A stretch of DNA of 54,231 bases, from positions 1 to 54,231 of the forward strand of contig NZ_JAAFHA010000018.1 in NCBI RefSeq assembly GCF_010365055.1, in the 5' to 3' direction. Shown here in pieces: positions 52,164-54,231 of the stretch. The notes under the pieces were generated by a model. It was not told the origin of the DNA and searched no databases. It saw nothing but the letters and a program-made list of their open reading frames with translations. Position 1 is the first letter of the stretch. Each line of letters begins with the position of its first letter. The DNA comes from Rhodoferax sp. (GTDB lineage: Bacteria; Pseudomonadota; Gammaproteobacteria; Burkholderiales; Burkholderiaceae_C). A program made the translations under genes and the position numbers.

Positions 52164-53348
52164 TTAAGGGAATGTGAGGTTGGTCTGGACCGTGGCATCC
52201 GCGGCCAAGGTGGGGAGTACTGTCGTCTTGTCGGTAAAGCCGGTCAAGCTGGCGTTGAGTGTGTACTTGCCGGCTGCAGCGGCGTCGGCAGCAAACACCA
52301 GGGCGCCCGGTGCCGCCACATAGGGTGCCACCAGCGGAGCGTTCACGGGCAGCGCGTAGGTGTAGAGACCCGTGCCGCCGTCAACGAAGCGGCCCGTGAC
52401 TTCGATGGGGCCAGTCGTCAGTGGCTGCAGCACGCGCACCAAGGTATCCACCGGGGCGGTGCCCGTCACGGTTCCACTATCGGAAACCGCCGGGTTCAGC
52501 GCGCCACCAGAGGTGTTGACCGAAGTTACGGTGTCCGCGGCCACGACCACGTTGGTGACGACGGCCGTGGTGCGCCCGGGCGCCGTCAAGACCAGCGAGT
52601 AGTTGCCCGGTGCGACCGGCAGCAAGAACTTGCCGAAATTGGCGGGATCGATGCTGGGAGCGGTGGCCTTGATGACTACCCCGTTCTGCTGCAATGACAC
52701 GCTGGCGAAGCCGTTGGCCAGGCCCGCATCCACGAAGCCGGTAACGCCGGAGATGTAGCGCGGAAGCACGCTGAGCTGCGGCTTGAGCAGATATTGGCCC
52801 GAATTGCCGGCGACCACGACCGATTTGCAGGCATCAAAGTCGATCACGAAATTGGCCAGCTGGTTCGGGGCGATAGTGAGGCTGAATTGCTTGGCCTTGA
52901 CGCCCGATTGCTGGCCACTCGGTGTCTTGAGGGCGAGCTCGGCCTTGGTCGGGTCGCTGGTGAGGACCACGGAATTGGCCAGCACATTGGCGCCCGCGTT
53001 GTCTGCCAGCACCAGCCGCATTTGGTTGTAGCTACCGGTCGGCAGTGTGAGCTCGCCGAGTTCTGCCAGATCGCCGTTTTGCAGCTTGAGCAAATCCACG
53101 CGCAGGGCCGGGCTCAGCACAATCTCAGACCAACCGCCGTCGGTGTCGCTGGCGTTGCCGTTTTGGTGGATCCGGACCTTCTCGATGGTCACGTTGACGG
53201 CGTCATAGCCGCAAGCCGGAGCGTCGGTCAGCGCCAGGCTCAACCTGCCGCTGCTGTCGGTGCTGGCGCTGCCGCCACCACCACAGGCCGCGAGGCCTGC
53301 AATCAACACACCGCCCAGGGCCAGCTTCGAATGTCGGAGTAGTTTCAT
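52164..53348 (-). CDS. DUF4382-domain lipoprotein
   Basis: This 394-residue lipoprotein has its lipobox at GLAAC (Cys at 21) and a Gly/Ser linker. A DUF4382 domain (about 35-190) shows LSLALTDAPACGYDAVNVTIEKVRIHQ and VDLLKLQNGDLAELGELTLPTGSYNQMRLV. A beta-rich C-terminal region (about 200-394) contains carboxypeptidase-regulatory-like folds, with PGNYSLVLTAPGRTTAVVTNV. Probably a surface or periplasmic scaffold or adhesion protein; role unknown. The ATG at 53348 is preferred over a longer frame. The gene diverges from the multihaem cytochrome gene. Confidence 0.83.
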   Translation of the reverse strand: MKLLRHSKLALGGVLIAGLAACGGGGSASTDSSGRLSLALTDAPACGYDAVNVTIEKVRIHQNGNASDTDGGWSEIVLSPALRVDLLKLQNGDLAELGELTLPTGSYNQMRLVLADNAGANVLANSVVLTSDPTKAELALKTPSGQQSGVKAKQFSLTIAPNQLANFVIDFDACKSVVVAGNSGQYLLKPQLSVLPRYISGVTGFVDAGLANGFASVSLQQNGVVIKATAPSIDPANFGKFLLPVAPGNYSLVLTAPGRTTAVVTNVVVAADTVTSVNTSGGALNPAVSDSGTVTGTAPVDTLVRVLQPLTTGPIEVTGRFVDGGTGLYTYALPVNAPLVAPYVAAPGALVFAADAAAAGKYTLNASLTGFTDKTTVLPTLAADATVQTNLTFP

Positions 53349-53648
53349 GGAATACCTTAAATAAATAGACAGGGGTACAAGGAACAGGACTGATTCGGTG
53401 TCTGCCGCGTTTCGCAGCGGTCGCTTGATCATGGTCTGCGCCTTGTCGCTCTCGTCGATCAGCATTCGGCGAGACGTCGAATTTTCATCATGCGGGGCGC
53501 CCGGCAGGCCGTCTGTGTGCTGGCACACCTTCGAGGACCAAGCGATTCATGGATCAGCGGCCATTAATCGTGTCTTTTCTTAAGTCACATTAAGTTCCTA
53601 CCCGCGGCACCGGTTTACACTTCTTCACAATCATTTAAGGAGAACTCC
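53349..53648. other. Divergent promoter region of the lipoprotein and multihaem cytochrome genes
   Basis: 300 bases hold no gene. AAGGAGA at 53637-53643 is the ribosome binding site of the cytochrome gene. A half-site TTGATCATGG occurs at 53426-53435 without a matching right half, so I do not call an FNR box. The 53560-53640 stretch is AT-richer and likely contains the cytochrome promoter. Confidence 0.35.
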
Positions 53649-54231
53649 ATGAGGCGAATTGGTCGATTGATAGCGCAAATCTGGGTGGCACTGGCCTGCC
53701 TGTTGGCGCTGCCGGCATTTGCCGCCACCCCGGGGGCGAGCAAGACAGTGCGTGTTGACACCACGAACAAAAAATCGCCCGCCGATGCGGCGATCGGCAA
53801 GAACTGCCTCAGCTGCCACGGGCCCGAAGACGACCCGGGCATCTATGGCGAGTGGAAGAAGAGCACCCACGCGGCCAAGAACGTGGATTGCTACGACTGC
53901 CACAAGTCCAAGCAAGGCGACAAAGGGGCCTTCCTGCATGAGGGCGCCTATATTCATGTGGTCGTCAGCCCCATGACCTGCGCCAATTGCCATGCGACTG
54001 AAGTGGCGCAACAGCAGCGTTCGCACCACGCCAAGGCCGGCAATATTCTGGCCTCGCTGGACAACCTGCTGGGCGAGGTGATAGGCGGGCCCGCTGCCGT
54101 CAACGCTGGCTGTCTGCAGTGCCATGGCAGCACCGTTGAGCTTGATGACAAGGGACGTCCGACGCCGCAAACCTGGCCCAATACCGGCATCGGCCGGATC
54201 AATCCAGACGGCTCGCTCGGATCCTGCTCGG
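53649..54231 (+). CDS. Hydroxylamine oxidoreductase-like multihaem cytochrome c, N-terminal part (truncated by window)
   Basis: The frame from ATG 53649 to the window end gives 194 residues. A signal peptide ends ALPAFA (about 25). Four haem motifs are visible: CLSCH (53-57), CYDCH (81-85), CANCH (111-115) and CLQCH (155-159), and a fifth begins at the last base pairs. The segment TWPNTGIGRINPDGSLGSC is characteristic of the octahaem HAO/IhOCC family. These periplasmic enzymes oxidise hydroxylamine or, in non-nitrifiers, probably reduce nitrite or hydroxylamine. The remaining haems and the tyrosine cross-link that would decide direction lie outside. Confidence 0.82.
   Translation, partial: MRRIGRLIAQIWVALACLLALPAFAATPGASKTVRVDTTNKKSPADAAIGKNCLSCHGPEDDPGIYGEWKKSTHAAKNVDCYDCHKSKQGDKGAFLHEGAYIHVVVSPMTCANCHATEVAQQQRSHHAKAGNILASLDNLLGEVIGGPAAVNAGCLQCHGSTVELDDKGRPTPQTWPNTGIGRINPDGSLGSCS

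Noticed and set aside
53426..53435. FNR/Dnr-type box upstream of the multihaem cytochrome
   Set aside because: Only the left half TTGAT is present; the ATCAA half is missing at the right spacing.

Overview
The window looks like a chromosomal segment of a betaproteobacterium of the order Burkholderiales, most likely family Comamonadaceae and Rhodoferax-like. This is inferred from gene content: RsmE, PepP, MurU, Fpr, GspAB, FeoAB with a DUF6587 protein, a peroxiredoxin-glutaredoxin hybrid and a hydroxylamine-oxidoreductase-like multihaem cytochrome. A degenerate ~55-bp interspersed repeat of a kind I associate with that family also occurs. Most of the window is GC-rich and densely coding. I see no rRNA, tRNA or CRISPR array.

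Layout. 1-8240: end of a cytochrome c5-type gene, rsmE, an OmpA-like lipoprotein, a pepP/murU pair, a ferredoxin-NADP reductase, a gspA-gspB pair and a YXWGXW-repeat protein. 8618-13616: a collagen-like lipoprotein, then a tightly packed envelope-lipid operon (AsmA, phospholipase-D/cardiolipin-synthase-like, PgpA) ending in a CinA/PncC amidase. 13697-19913: a secreted protein with a CapA-like protein, a DUF3185 membrane protein, a run of small envelope proteins (BON, two glycine-zipper lipoproteins, an Ala/Lys-rich exported protein), an NCS2 nucleobase permease and a chalcone-isomerase-like protein. 20174-23450: redox genes (thioredoxin-like, peroxiredoxin-glutaredoxin, lipoamide-dehydrogenase-like) and a low-molecular-weight protein tyrosine phosphatase.

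23450-34366 looks like an acquired accessory block. It opens with decayed DNA that includes an integrase N-terminal fragment, and its intergenic regions are long and AT-richer. It encodes a sugar-acid/hydroxy-acid catabolic set: 2-hydroxyacid dehydrogenase, GlcG-like protein and DeoR-type regulator on the plus strand; DUF1537 kinase, PdxA2-type dehydrogenase, tartronate-semialdehyde reductase, glycerate kinase and KdgT-type permease on the minus strand; and a divergent iron-containing alcohol dehydrogenase. The predicted logic is uptake of a four-carbon sugar acid, 4-phosphorylation by the DUF1537 kinase, oxidation and decarboxylation to dihydroxyacetone phosphate by PdxA2, with a glyoxylate/tartronate-semialdehyde/glycerate branch feeding glycolysis.

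34367-45800 is a signalling block: a NarL-type two-component pair, a single-domain receiver, and three chemoreceptor genes interleaved with two intact cheW genes and one decayed cheW remnant. It ends with an EAL protein whose GGDEF motif is degenerate. The three-fold cheW-mcp arrangement points to tandem duplication followed by decay. One receptor ends in an in-frame DWESF pentapeptide; another has a DWEIF just past its stop in a different frame, suggesting a recent frameshift.

45886-54231: a minus-strand feoA-feoB-DUF6587 operon with a perfect 10+10 bp palindrome at its promoter (probable Fur site), an acyl-CoA dehydrogenase, a hotdog thioesterase, a Crp/Fnr regulator, a CigR-like protein, a DUF4382 lipoprotein, and the start of a multihaem cytochrome cut off by the window end.
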